Source: Candidatus Poribacteria bacterium (GTDB lineage: Bacteria > Poribacteria > WGA-4E > WGA-3G). From it: a DNA stretch of 60,872 nt. Below, one piece after another: positions 35,128-43,813 of the stretch. The stretch's first letter is position 1; each line of letters begins with the position of its first letter. The stretch is taken from the NCBI GenBank assembly GCA_022827625.1, contig JAJEIE010000036.1:1-60872 (forward strand). The letters are read 5' to 3'. The notes beneath the pieces were generated by a model that was given only the letters and a program-made list of their open reading frames with translations, had not been told where the DNA came from and made no database searches. A program made the translations under genes and the position numbers.

Positions 35128-36420
35128 ATGGAAACCGTTTTTGAAATTTTGAAGGAACGGGGTCTTATTCAACAATGTAGCGATGCATCGCGGGTCGCAA
35201 ACCTGTTATTGGAAAAACAGGTTACCTACTACGTCGGCTTTGATGCGACAGCGACGAGTCTGCATGTCGGAAATTTGGTCCCTATCATGGCGATGGCACA
35301 TCTGCAACGCGCGGGGCATACACCGCTCGCTATTATCGGCGGCGGTACAACCATGATTGGTGACCCGACTGACAAAACTGGAATGCGTTCCATGTTGTCA
35401 CAAGAGCAAATTGCAACCAACAGTAAGGATATACTTGCCCAGCTGCAACGCTACTTAGATCTGGATAACGGGGCAGCGAGCGCAGAGAACTCAGAAATCA
35501 CTCTGAAAGTCGGCAAGTTCCTTAACAACGCCGATTGGCTACTTTCTATAAATTATATTGAATTTCTACGCGACATCGGTAAACATTTCCGAGTCAATGA
35601 AATGATCCGAGCAGAAGGCTATCGGCAACGCCTTGAACGCGAACTTGGTCTCTCGTTCCTTGAATTTAACTACCAACTCATCCAAGCGTACGATTATTTG
35701 CGGCTTTTTCAAAAATATGAATGCCGTCTCCAACTCGGCGGAGACGACCAGTGGGGCAATATCCTTGCAGGTGTAGATCTCGTTCGACGAGTCGAGGGCA
35801 AACGCGTCCATGCGCTCACTGTTCCCTTGATCACCACAGCAAATGGTGTGAAAATGGGAAAAACTGCTGGGAACGCAGTATGGATTGATGCCAATCGAAC
35901 ATCGCCTTACGAATTCTATCAATACTGGGTTAACACAGATGACCGGGATGTTGTACGGTTCTTAGCCTGTTTCACTTTTCTCTCTATGAAGGAAATCCGC
36001 CGATTAGCGGCACTTAAAGACGAAGACATTCGGGAGGCAAAAGAGATTCTCGCTTATGAAGTCACACAACTTGCCCATGGAAAAATGGAGGCGGACAAAG
36101 TACAAGCAGCGTCACGCGCCGCATTTGGTGACGGCAATCTTGATGATGTAACACTGCCCACTTCGGTTATCGCTGCCGAGCGATTTGAGCGTGGCATTCC
36201 GATTATCGAGTTGTTCCATGAGGTAGGATTGACGAACTCACGTAGCGAAGCGAGACGCCTAATCCAGCACGGCGGTGCCTACATCAACGAGAAACAGTAT
36301 CGTGCGATAGATACTATTGTTGATGCTCATCTGCTTGAGGAAAACGCATTACTCCTTCGCGCTGGTAAAAAGCGTTATCACCGCGTCGTTCTTGAAGAAG
36401 CGTCGGATTTCGAGACCTGA
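35128..36420 (+). CDS. tyrS: Tyrosyl-tRNA synthetase
   Basis: 430 residues. Class I synthetase: YYVGFDATATSLHVGNLVPIMA carries the HIGH-like HVGN signature, and VKMGKTAGNAVW is the KMSKS-like motif (KMGKT). The mid-domain tRNA and tyrosine contacts are seen in FNYQLIQAYDYLRLF and GGDDQWGNI. C-terminal S4 RNA-binding domain (about 355-425; SEARRLIQHGGAYINEKQY). Length matches bacterial TyrRS. SD AAGGAG precedes ATG. It charges tRNA-Tyr in the cytoplasm. The leader suggests regulation by tyrosyl-tRNA supply. Confidence 0.97.
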   Translation: METVFEILKERGLIQQCSDASRVANLLLEKQVTYYVGFDATATSLHVGNLVPIMAMAHLQRAGHTPLAIIGGGTTMIGDPTDKTGMRSMLSQEQIATNSKDILAQLQRYLDLDNGAASAENSEITLKVGKFLNNADWLLSINYIEFLRDIGKHFRVNEMIRAEGYRQRLERELGLSFLEFNYQLIQAYDYLRLFQKYECRLQLGGDDQWGNILAGVDLVRRVEGKRVHALTVPLITTANGVKMGKTAGNAVWIDANRTSPYEFYQYWVNTDDRDVVRFLACFTFLSMKEIRRLAALKDEDIREAKEILAYEVTQLAHGKMEADKVQAASRAAFGDGNLDDVTLPTSVIAAERFERGIPIIELFHEVGLTNSRSEARRLIQHGGAYINEKQYRAIDTIVDAHLLEENALLLRAGKKRYHRVVLEEASDFET

Positions 36421-36432
36421 AGCAGTCTTGTC

Positions 36433-36455
36433 GATCAAAAATGCGAAATTTGATC
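36433..36455. repeat. Hairpin downstream of tyrS
   Basis: GATCAAA (36433-36439) and TTTGATC (36449-36455) with a 9-base loop, 13 bases after the tyrS stop and followed within a few bases by a T-rich run (36466-36472). Possibly the tyrS terminator. The remaining gap to 36745 has one further palindrome and no gene. Confidence 0.4.
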
Positions 36456-36626
36456 CATTCTGTGTGTTTTTTAGCACGAATTCCCAGAATAGATAGGTAA
36501 ATTTTCTGATGAATTTTTCCGCGTATGTGTTAAACTACTCAGAAGATAATTTTATTTCTGGTGAATGGCAGAAATAAGTAAAAATTTTAACAAATCACAA
36601 ACCCAAAAATGTAATACTCCCTGGTA

Positions 36627-36647
36627 GGCGAGGTTTCTAACCTCGCC
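36627..36647. repeat. GGCGAGGTT palindrome (dispersed repeat family)
   Basis: GGCGAGGTT-TCT-AACCTCGCC, a perfect 9-bp palindrome followed by GTCCAATTAATTCTGA. The latter also occurs after the repeat at 40.26 kb, so the two copies share flanks. Confidence 0.7.
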
Positions 36648-36745
36648 TGTGCAGAGTGTCCAATTAATTCTGACATCTACCATAATCTGCCCACCTTAAC
36701 TGTGGGTGTCGTGTACTAAAGACAACTGGCAACGGAATCAGATAC

Positions 36746-38032
36746 ATGCACGTAATATGTGAAAGATTGCTTAACTGTCTAATCCTTTGGCATGGGACGA
36801 GTCCAGAAAATGCAATAAGAATCTCTAAAGAAGGATTCCAGCCAAGAAAAAAATCAGGACTTCATACGTTTAGTCAAGCTGTATGGTTTTACCATGCCAC
36901 ACCAGCATTTAATCAGAAAACTCCACCGGGTGAAGTCGGATTTATTCTCTCTGTCAATCTGAATTCTTATAGACGTGTAAGAGATTACGTCCACGAAATG
37001 GACAACACTGTTGTTTTTAAAGTCCCTCTACCCTCCGATTTGATCGTCGCGCAACTCGATTTCGATCAGATTTCAACAACCGCAGATCTCTGTGAGGCAC
37101 TGAATCAACAGTGGCAATGTGATGTAATTTCTGAATTGCTCGATTGCTGTTGCGATGTGCAGATACCATGGCATCAAAAAAAAAGTATAGCTGAAATGCT
37201 TTGGAGTTTATCACCTAATCAGTATCTTGAGGCTGGTGTTTCTCATCATCTACTTGTTGCTGAAGTTCCGGGGCTGAGTTTGTCTGAAGCTGCAGGGTTA
37301 ATTTCGTTGTTAAAAGAAAAGGCTCCGAGGTTCCTTGAGGAATTACTGCGTCTATATCATAGGATATTCTTAACGCCTCGTTTGGCACGTGCAGCCATGA
37401 TCCCAGCAGTACAATACATGACTCCCACTCAAGTTCTCAAAGCCGTAGAAGGTTCTGCCATATCCAAGACGCAATTAGAGGAAACCGCTGCAGTGGTGGA
37501 ATTCGTAAATACAGTTCTACCGCGATTGACATCCGATGAACTTGTTCGGGGAGCAATCGAAATGGCTGCTATGCGGCGTTTTCTTGGTGATGATGCGGAC
37601 TTGAAACATATTGGTGACTGGGTAACTGAGCGAGCCTCGGAATCGGAAAAAATCGCCTTTCATTATCTCAGATTTGCTGGAGATACGTATCCGACCCGTC
37701 ACTCTGCAAGGATTGCCCGAGACCTTGCAATGCGAATCCTAACTGCTACAGGGACAGACTACTATCACCGATTGGCCGCGTTGAGCGATACAGATTACCT
37801 CGAAACCCTGAACGGGATCACGCAGGCATTTGCCTATATGAAAGAGGTAAGAGCCGTGCCATTTCTCACTTCCCGATTAAAAGATAAACGAAAAATGCCC
37901 CGTGTTGCAGTCATCCGGGCATTAGGGCAAATTGGCACCTCTGATGCTCTACAAGCGATACGTTCGGTTTCCAACGATAAGCGGAAGGTTGTTCAGAACG
38001 CTATACAACAAGCACTATTACAGAGTGCTTGA
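36746..38032 (+). CDS. ADP-ribosyltransferase-like / HEAT-repeat protein
   Basis: 428 residues. The N-terminal domain (about 10-115) has LILWHGTSPENAIRISKEGF and FSQAVWFYHATPAF, a pattern seen in ADP-ribosyltransferase-fold proteins (HGT in place of the first H of H-Y-E). The C-terminal part (about 340-428) is HEAT/PBS-lyase-like (RVAVIRALGQIGTSDALQAI). Middle region (130-330) is helical with no recognised domain. No signal peptide. The combination is not one I recognise; the activity is not established. SD is weak. A kinase-like gene follows 63 bases later on the same strand. Confidence 0.6.
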   Translation: MHVICERLLNCLILWHGTSPENAIRISKEGFQPRKKSGLHTFSQAVWFYHATPAFNQKTPPGEVGFILSVNLNSYRRVRDYVHEMDNTVVFKVPLPSDLIVAQLDFDQISTTADLCEALNQQWQCDVISELLDCCCDVQIPWHQKKSIAEMLWSLSPNQYLEAGVSHHLLVAEVPGLSLSEAAGLISLLKEKAPRFLEELLRLYHRIFLTPRLARAAMIPAVQYMTPTQVLKAVEGSAISKTQLEETAAVVEFVNTVLPRLTSDELVRGAIEMAAMRRFLGDDADLKHIGDWVTERASESEKIAFHYLRFAGDTYPTRHSARIARDLAMRILTATGTDYYHRLAALSDTDYLETLNGITQAFAYMKEVRAVPFLTSRLKDKRKMPRVAVIRALGQIGTSDALQAIRSVSNDKRKVVQNAIQQALLQSA

Positions 38033-38095
38033 ATTTTCCGTAAAAGAGAGAAACCTTTCACCAATTGCTGGCCTATATGAACGGAGCGATCAAAG

Positions 38096-39175
38096 ATGAA
38101 CACCCCGTTATCGCTTATAGAGAAAAGTCTTTCGAGTTCTTTCAAGCACGAGGTTCGGCTTGCAAAATGTACAAAGTTCAAGAAGAAACGTATCTTTCGC
38201 TGTTGGGTTGCGGATGGACCGAGTGCCTTGCCAGAGGTATTTCTTGTCAAGATGGCAAGACACACTAAGCGTGAACCATATAATTCTAACTCAGATTGCG
38301 TTGGGAGCTCAGCTTGGAAGTTTTTCAATGAATGGGCTGCACTTCAATTCTTAGGTGAAATTGATAGCACCCAGACAATTAGTCCCAAATTCATAGCAGG
38401 CGATGTTGTTCAGGGTCTCATCGCATTTGAGTATGTTTCAAAAGCACGGTCACTCAGAGATATATTACGCAACGCTAACGTGCATGAGCGAAGACATGCC
38501 CTATTGACTTACGCTCAGACAATCGGACGTATGCATGGAGCCACCTATGGCAGAAGAAACCAATGGCTCCGTTTGCGTACAAGTCTCGGAACATTCCGCC
38601 AAGCAACCCCAGACGCATTTGATGGAATTCTCCGAACTTTTCGTAGGCTCGCAACATTCGTTGAGCAACCCGTATCTTTTGCTGTTGAGACTGAATTATC
38701 TGAGCTAAAGGAGACGCTTTCGGATGCTGAACCGTTCTCTGCTCTCAGGCATGTGGACATCGCACCCCAGAATTATCTACTGCTTAATGACGATGTAAAG
38801 ATTGTTGATTTTGAGTACAGTGATTACGGGCACTTTCTACTGGATGCCCCTCTCGGTCCTTATCCTTTCCCGGTGCGTTGGGAGTGTGATGACGTTCTGA
38901 CGAGAGAAATCGAAAGTGTTTATCGGTCAGAATTAGCCTCTGGTTTTCACGGAGCACTGGATGATGGCATTTATTACAAGGGAATACTGACAGCTTGGAT
39001 ATATTGGTTGCTACGTCTGGGTCCTGTTCCCCGGGCGCGTGGGAATACGATTAAGGTAGCTGATGAGTTGGCAATTCGATGTAAAGCGGTGGCACGTCTG
39101 AGCCATAAAATTGAGTATCTACCACAGATAGGACATATATTTGCGCAAGTAGCAGCGATTCACAAAAATCAGTGA
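38096..39175 (+). CDS. Aminoglycoside-phosphotransferase-like kinase
   Basis: 359 residues with a kinase-fold pattern: the beta-3 Lys region (EVFLVKMARHTK), helix C Glu (FFNEWAALQFLGEI), catalytic loop RHVDIAPQNYLLL (H-x-D-x4-N) and a metal motif IVDFEYSDYG. The APH-type ends in a helical C-lobe. It would phosphorylate a small molecule or protein using ATP. Start at 38096 is preceded by GGAG. It follows the ART-like/HEAT gene and precedes a GNAT, which suggests a three-gene group. Substrate unknown. Confidence 0.75.
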   Translation: MNTPLSLIEKSLSSSFKHEVRLAKCTKFKKKRIFRCWVADGPSALPEVFLVKMARHTKREPYNSNSDCVGSSAWKFFNEWAALQFLGEIDSTQTISPKFIAGDVVQGLIAFEYVSKARSLRDILRNANVHERRHALLTYAQTIGRMHGATYGRRNQWLRLRTSLGTFRQATPDAFDGILRTFRRLATFVEQPVSFAVETELSELKETLSDAEPFSALRHVDIAPQNYLLLNDDVKIVDFEYSDYGHFLLDAPLGPYPFPVRWECDDVLTREIESVYRSELASGFHGALDDGIYYKGILTAWIYWLLRLGPVPRARGNTIKVADELAIRCKAVARLSHKIEYLPQIGHIFAQVAAIHKNQ

Positions 39176-39196
39176 TGCTTCCAGATTCGTGCCACA

Positions 39197-40081
39197 ATGT
39201 GTTTGCTGCCATTACTTTGTGATGCCATCACAATTTTTGAAAAAGAATCGTCTGTTGAATACCAAACGCAAACGGAGTTTAACATTTTTGTGAAAGGTAA
39301 GTCGGTGAACATTGTATCAATTGACCCAGATAAACGAAATGTCCTTATTCCTCTTTTTGCCAATTATTTCCCGCAGCGCATCTTTGTTAACAGCGTTCTT
39401 GAGGGGCATAGTGGTATCGCGCTTGCCGATTCAAAAACAAATCCGCGGGTTGCCCAATTAACACATCCTGGTTGGGCGATACTCGGCGGCGATGTGACAC
39501 ACCCCATCGCGCAAAAATTAGTCCAACAATTGTCAGAAATGTGGGTTATTCCTACCTCACGGACATGGCGTGAGTTGATATTTCAAGTCCATGGTCATCA
39601 TCTCAAACAAATACGAGGCATTACGTTTTCTTCGGAATCACTCAATCTCAAACATCTGCAGAACCTTCAAAAACGAATCCCTCTCGATTGCCACATTGAA
39701 CGAGTCGACATCCCCTTGGCGACTCGACTGAAAAGTGAGGGGCTTTCCAGTTTCCCAGGTTTCAGTTCGTCCGCTGATTTTGCTGAACGGGGCATCGGCT
39801 TCTGTGCGACAATCAAAGGGTGCATTGTTAGCCATGCTGTCTCATTGATGCAATGTCGTGAAGGAATTCATATTGGGATTGAAACGCATCCTGACTTTCG
39901 CAACAAGGGGTTCGCGACAGCTGTCGGTGCTACACTGCTTGTACACTGCCTTGCGCAAGGCATTTATCCGCACTGGTCTGCCAGTTATAAAAACACAACT
40001 TCTATCCATTTAGCTGAGAAACTCGGATATGTCCACGATGAGGCGTACGAGGCACTCGGGGTGCCGATAAAAACTTCGTGA
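39197..40081 (+). CDS. GNAT acetyltransferase (FR47/GNAT_acetyltran-like)
   Basis: 294 residues as read from ATG 39197. The GTG at 39305 with AAAGG upstream is an alternative start closer to the conserved region. C-terminal GNAT half carries GIETHPDFRNKGFATAVGATLL (about residues 228-249) and HLAEKLGYVHDEAYEAL. The N-terminal half (about 40-180) is the family-specific partner domain. Cytoplasmic; acceptor unknown. It follows the kinase gene by 21 bases. Confidence 0.78.
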   Translation: MCLLPLLCDAITIFEKESSVEYQTQTEFNIFVKGKSVNIVSIDPDKRNVLIPLFANYFPQRIFVNSVLEGHSGIALADSKTNPRVAQLTHPGWAILGGDVTHPIAQKLVQQLSEMWVIPTSRTWRELIFQVHGHHLKQIRGITFSSESLNLKHLQNLQKRIPLDCHIERVDIPLATRLKSEGLSSFPGFSSSADFAERGIGFCATIKGCIVSHAVSLMQCREGIHIGIETHPDFRNKGFATAVGATLLVHCLAQGIYPHWSASYKNTTSIHLAEKLGYVHDEAYEALGVPIKTS

Positions 40082-40162
40082 TTTTTGTGTTTCACATACA
40101 TCCGAAAGCCGTCTAATTTATGGTGAAGTCTAATTAGGCGTAAAACGGTCTGCTGCCGCTGA

Positions 40163-40250
40163 CGAGGTTTTGCGGCGTACTCGACCCGGTTCATGCCACA
40201 CGGCATGAATACCGTTGATTCATGCGAAGTGCATTCCTAACCTCATCAGT
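40163..40250. repeat. Dispersed intergenic palindromic repeat, full copy
   Basis: Contains ACGAGGTTTTGCGGCGTACTCG, hairpin TTCATGCC-ACAC-GGCATGAA (40190-40209), ACCGTTGATTCATGCG and GCATTCCTAACCTCATC. It is largely the reverse complement of 1298-1369 and a longer relative of 29616-29669. Its flank GTCCAATTAATTCTGA also follows the palindrome at 36.6 kb. Confidence 0.75.
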
Positions 40251-40339
40251 GCTAATGTCCAATTAATTCTGAAACCTATTATAGTTCCGGGTTCAACACA
40301 GTCATGCAATAACTGAATCTATGGGGGCTGCAACGAAAA

Positions 40340-41080
40340 ATGACAATTAACGGAATCTTTTTTGATTTATACGGAACACTCTTGGTATACGGAAATATGG
40401 ATGCCGCATGGTCTGATTGGTTAAGGACACTCCATGAACAGCTCAGCTTGCGAGGATCCATTCACTCTATTGAATCACTTGCTAAAACTTGCGACCAGTT
40501 TTATAGTAAAAGCGAGCCAACGCCTCGCCAACGCAATCTCACAGTGTTTGAACAACGTATCCAAAACCTCTGCTTCGATTTAAAATTGAATCTCGCCGTT
40601 GAAGAAATAAAAATAATAGCGAACAAAGTCGCCAATGCTTGGCAAAAACATATATCGCTCGATCCTGAAGCACACCATATTCTGCATACACTTCATCGTT
40701 CCAAAAAACTTGCCCTCGTGTCTAATTTCGACCATCCACTACACGTTCATTCAGTCCTGAGGAAGCTCGATCTCACCCCCTATTTTGATTCGGTTGTTAT
40801 TTCCGCTGAAGTAGGGGTCAAGAAACCCGATCCGCGGATATTTGACACAGCATTTGAGCAGACCGCAATGAAACCTAAAGAAGTCGTTTATGTCGGGGAC
40901 ACGGACGATGACACGAAAGCTGCGCGTGCCGCTGGTATGGTTCCAGTCCTCATACAAAGAAATTGCGAAGGCAATGCATTTGACTTTAGTGTTAATAAAC
41001 ACAACTTGGAGCAAGCGGGATCCAGACTTGATGTGAGGACAATAACCAAACTCTCTGAACTGCTAACACACTTTCTTTAA
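40340..41080 (+). CDS. HAD-superfamily hydrolase
   Basis: 246 residues. Motif I is FFDLYGTLL (nucleophile Asp at about residue 8; Tyr replaces the second Asp). Motif II is SNFDH, motif III Lys is in VGVKKPDPRIF (about 155) and motif IV is VYVGDTDDDTKAARAAGM. The cap domain spans about 17-100 and is helical. It fits the haloacid dehalogenase-like or phosphoglycolate phosphatase-like group. Substrate unknown. A methyltransferase remnant lies immediately downstream. Confidence 0.88.
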   Translation: MTINGIFFDLYGTLLVYGNMDAAWSDWLRTLHEQLSLRGSIHSIESLAKTCDQFYSKSEPTPRQRNLTVFEQRIQNLCFDLKLNLAVEEIKIIANKVANAWQKHISLDPEAHHILHTLHRSKKLALVSNFDHPLHVHSVLRKLDLTPYFDSVVISAEVGVKKPDPRIFDTAFEQTAMKPKEVVYVGDTDDDTKAARAAGMVPVLIQRNCEGNAFDFSVNKHNLEQAGSRLDVRTITKLSELLTHFL

Positions 41081-41082
41081 AC

Positions 41083-41286
41083 CCTCCCGGTGTCGGACCC
41101 GAAGACTATGAAGGGACGATTTGTGTCAACGGCACTTGGTACATCCATCAGCAGTGTTATCGATCCCCTGAAAATCTGCGGTTAGAACTCGAACGCCATG
41201 GATTCACAGTTCTTGAGCAGAGCGGTGAGGGAACCGAAAACGCTATCTGTATCCATCAGGACACTCACCTCGCCCTTAAAGTTTAG
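41083..41286 (+). pseudogene. C-terminal remnant of a SAM methyltransferase-like gene
   Basis: A coherent reading frame (PPGVGPEDYEGTICVNGTWY ... ELERHGFTVLEQ ... HLALKV) ends at TAG 41284-41286. There is no start codon in frame, and an in-frame TGA lies upstream at 41056. The WYIHQQCYRSPE / LERHGF pattern resembles the C-terminus of small class I methyltransferases. The fragment is a truncated, inactive remnant. Confidence 0.6.
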
Positions 41287-41424
41287 CGAACTTTTTTTAT
41301 CAGAGACCTCCGAATCTGCCCAGCTGTCCGCCTTGTGATTATCTCAGGCTTTGAGGTGGCAAACTATACACTTCAGTCTCCGAAACTAAAACTCACCGAA
41401 CATTAGCAATATTGACCATTTTAT

Positions 41425-41492
41425 TTTTCCATAATCCTCTCTTTTTTGCAGAATTATGCAACCATTTTCCCTTAACGCGCGCCATTATATAT
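41425..41492 (+). promoter_or_regulatory. Conserved upstream block of sigma-factor gene 2
   Basis: Contains TTTTTCCATAAT, GAATTATGCAA (41451-41461), CGCGCG from 41476 and TTATATATT (41485-41493), aligning in order with 30552-30630 upstream of the first sigma-TM gene. See that entry. Confidence 0.45.
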
Positions 41493-41553
41493 TAACTTGA
41501 ATTTTATGCCGACTTCTTGAATCTTACCTTAGAAAATCTGCGATCGGAGGTGC

Positions 41554-43698
41554 ATGATGAGAGATAATGATGCCGAATTAATTCGCTGCACGCTCGCGGG
41601 TGATGAAACCGCTTTCACTACGCTCGTGAAAAAATACCGTAAACATGTACACACACTTGCCTGGCACAAAATCGGTGATTTCCATATCGCAGAAGACATT
41701 ACGCAGGAGACCTTTCTACAAGTCTATAAAGACCTGGCAACCCTAAAAGAACCGGATCGGTTCCCGGGGTGGTTGTATGTGGTTACAAACCACCGCTGCA
41801 TTGCATGGTTCCGTAAGCATCGATTGCATGTCCGATTAGTGGAGGGCATTAACATGGCAATGAAAGGGGAAGCAGCATACTCCCGATATGTAGCGGACGA
41901 ACAAGCAAAAACCGCTGCTGAGGCACAGCAAGAAGTCGTCAAACAGTTACTTGCCAAGTTACAGGAGAGCGAACGCACTGTAATGACCTTGTATTACTTC
42001 GGAGAGATGACGTGTGAAGAAATTAGCAGGTTGTTGGGGGTATCTGCAAATACAATTAAAAGTCGGCTCAGTCGAGCGCGCCAACGCTTGAGAAAAGAGG
42101 AACCTATAATTCGGGAGGCATTAGATAGTTTCCAACTGTCTGCAAATCTAACAGAAAACATCGTGCGCGAGATCGCGCATATCAAACCCGTTGCACCGTC
42201 CCGGGGTAAGCCATTAGTGCCGTGGGCGATTGCGGTCTCAACTGTAACGGTGATATTACTGATGATAGGTATAGGCAACCAATACCTTCTTCATTTTCAA
42301 CATCCATATAGCTTTGAAGCACAATCTGAACAGACTATTGAAATCGTTGACGCACCTATCGTCCTTAATATGGATTCAAAGCCGGATGTCCGAAATCAAA
42401 CCGGACGAACTCTGTCCGACAGTGAAAACGACAAAACGGGTTCACAGACTTCTGAAACGCTTTTGACCGCTGCTACAGGAGAAGATGCTGTGATGGATGA
42501 GACAAATATAGAACTTTGCACGCAAAATTTAATTGCTATTGGCCAGGCAATTGAAGTTTATAAAAAAGAACACAACGATTTTCCTGGGTGGCTCTCAGAT
42601 CTGTATCCCAGACCTCTGGTAAATTCAAACGTCCTGACCTGTCCTGCGGATAAACACAACGGGAAGGCAGGTCGCCCTTGGAACAGAGATCCGAAAATGT
42701 CGGTAAGCTACGACTATCAGTTTTATCCCGAATATCGAGGGAAGAAAGGGGAACAACGCACGATGTATGGTGATGCCATGCCGCTTGTTCGTTGTCGGCA
42801 TCATGCGAATGAAGATTTACATGTTTTAAATTTAAGCTTCTCTTACATGGTTTACAAGTCATCTGTGAATTGGGAATTTACACCGGAAGATATGTATGGC
42901 AGCGATGAAATAGCGATCGCCGCTTTTGAAGAAACACTTGAGCGACACCCCGATGATATGCGTTTCTTCTCGCTCTATCCGGGGCTTGCCCGTCTCTACG
43001 TCAAAACTGGGGACGAACCATCTGCAGATGTGTTCATTGAGCGGTTGAAGTCAGCCATGAAGCTCGAAATTCCAAGTTATCCTACCTTATGGAACTTGTG
43101 GAATATACTTGTGATGATGAAACGATATGAGGATCTACTTGAGATTTTCATGGCAGCCGAACAGCAGTCCCCGAATGAGAGATTCATCCTTGAGAGACTT
43201 TCCTGCATCCACGAGAGGTTAGGCAATGCTGAACTCGCTGAAGTGTATGGTCGCAAATTTGATCCGAGATACGAATTGCTTGGAATGCCTGTTCCTGACT
43301 TTTCTGCGACCGATCTTGATGGGCATCCGATTTCGCTTCAGGACTATCGTGGGAAAGTTGTTTTGCTCGACTTTTGGGTGTTGTGGTCCCCTCTATGTAT
43401 TGTGGAAATGTCGGAGGTCAAGCAGATTTACGATACCTATAAGGATGAGGGATTTGACATTATCGGTGTCAATCTTGACGATGAGGAAGTGATACTACAA
43501 AACTATGTTAAAGAAAACGACATCCCTTGGCGACAGATTTTCGATCAAGGGGCTGGTGAGGATTCACTCGCGTTACAATACAGTATCGGCGATATTCCTG
43601 AAATGTGGCTCATTGATCGGGAAGGTAGATTAATTACACATAAAGCAAAAGGGGCGGATTTAGAGAGACTCGTCGCGGCGGCTGTGAAGGTTCAATAG
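41554..43698 (+). CDS. ECF sigma factor fused to TM helix, pilin-like, TPR and thioredoxin-like domains
   Basis: 714 residues, GGAGG 3 bases upstream. Sigma region 2 (about 22-91), region 4 (about 130-182; YYFGEMTCEEISRLLGVSANTIKSRLSRARQRL), membrane helix (about 223-241), shared juxtamembrane module QYLLHFQHPYSFEA...SKPDVRNQ. Then a pilin-G-like segment (318-430; LCTQNLIAIGQAIEVYKKEH, LTCPADKH), TPR-like helices (445-565), and a TlpA/thioredoxin-like domain (575-714). In the last, the active-site equivalent is WSPLC (S612, C615) instead of WCxxC, with cis-Pro at P682. The periplasmic part is therefore likely a sensor or single-Cys redox domain. Confidence 0.87.
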   Translation: MMRDNDAELIRCTLAGDETAFTTLVKKYRKHVHTLAWHKIGDFHIAEDITQETFLQVYKDLATLKEPDRFPGWLYVVTNHRCIAWFRKHRLHVRLVEGINMAMKGEAAYSRYVADEQAKTAAEAQQEVVKQLLAKLQESERTVMTLYYFGEMTCEEISRLLGVSANTIKSRLSRARQRLRKEEPIIREALDSFQLSANLTENIVREIAHIKPVAPSRGKPLVPWAIAVSTVTVILLMIGIGNQYLLHFQHPYSFEAQSEQTIEIVDAPIVLNMDSKPDVRNQTGRTLSDSENDKTGSQTSETLLTAATGEDAVMDETNIELCTQNLIAIGQAIEVYKKEHNDFPGWLSDLYPRPLVNSNVLTCPADKHNGKAGRPWNRDPKMSVSYDYQFYPEYRGKKGEQRTMYGDAMPLVRCRHHANEDLHVLNLSFSYMVYKSSVNWEFTPEDMYGSDEIAIAAFEETLERHPDDMRFFSLYPGLARLYVKTGDEPSADVFIERLKSAMKLEIPSYPTLWNLWNILVMMKRYEDLLEIFMAAEQQSPNERFILERLSCIHERLGNAELAEVYGRKFDPRYELLGMPVPDFSATDLDGHPISLQDYRGKVVLLDFWVLWSPLCIVEMSEVKQIYDTYKDEGFDIIGVNLDDEEVILQNYVKENDIPWRQIFDQGAGEDSLALQYSIGDIPEMWLIDREGRLITHKAKGADLERLVAAAVKVQ

Positions 43699-43813
43699 GG
43701 TTGTGAGTTATTAGTCTTCAGTAGGGGCTGCGTCCCTTTCAGCACCTGCAGGACATGGGCACCCACACAGGATGCCTCTACTGACGGAACATGGAGATGT
43801 GTTTATCAAAGTA

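Noticed and set aside
1298-40250. CRISPR array
   Set aside because: The repeats are dispersed and palindromic, with no regular spacing and no cas genes nearby.
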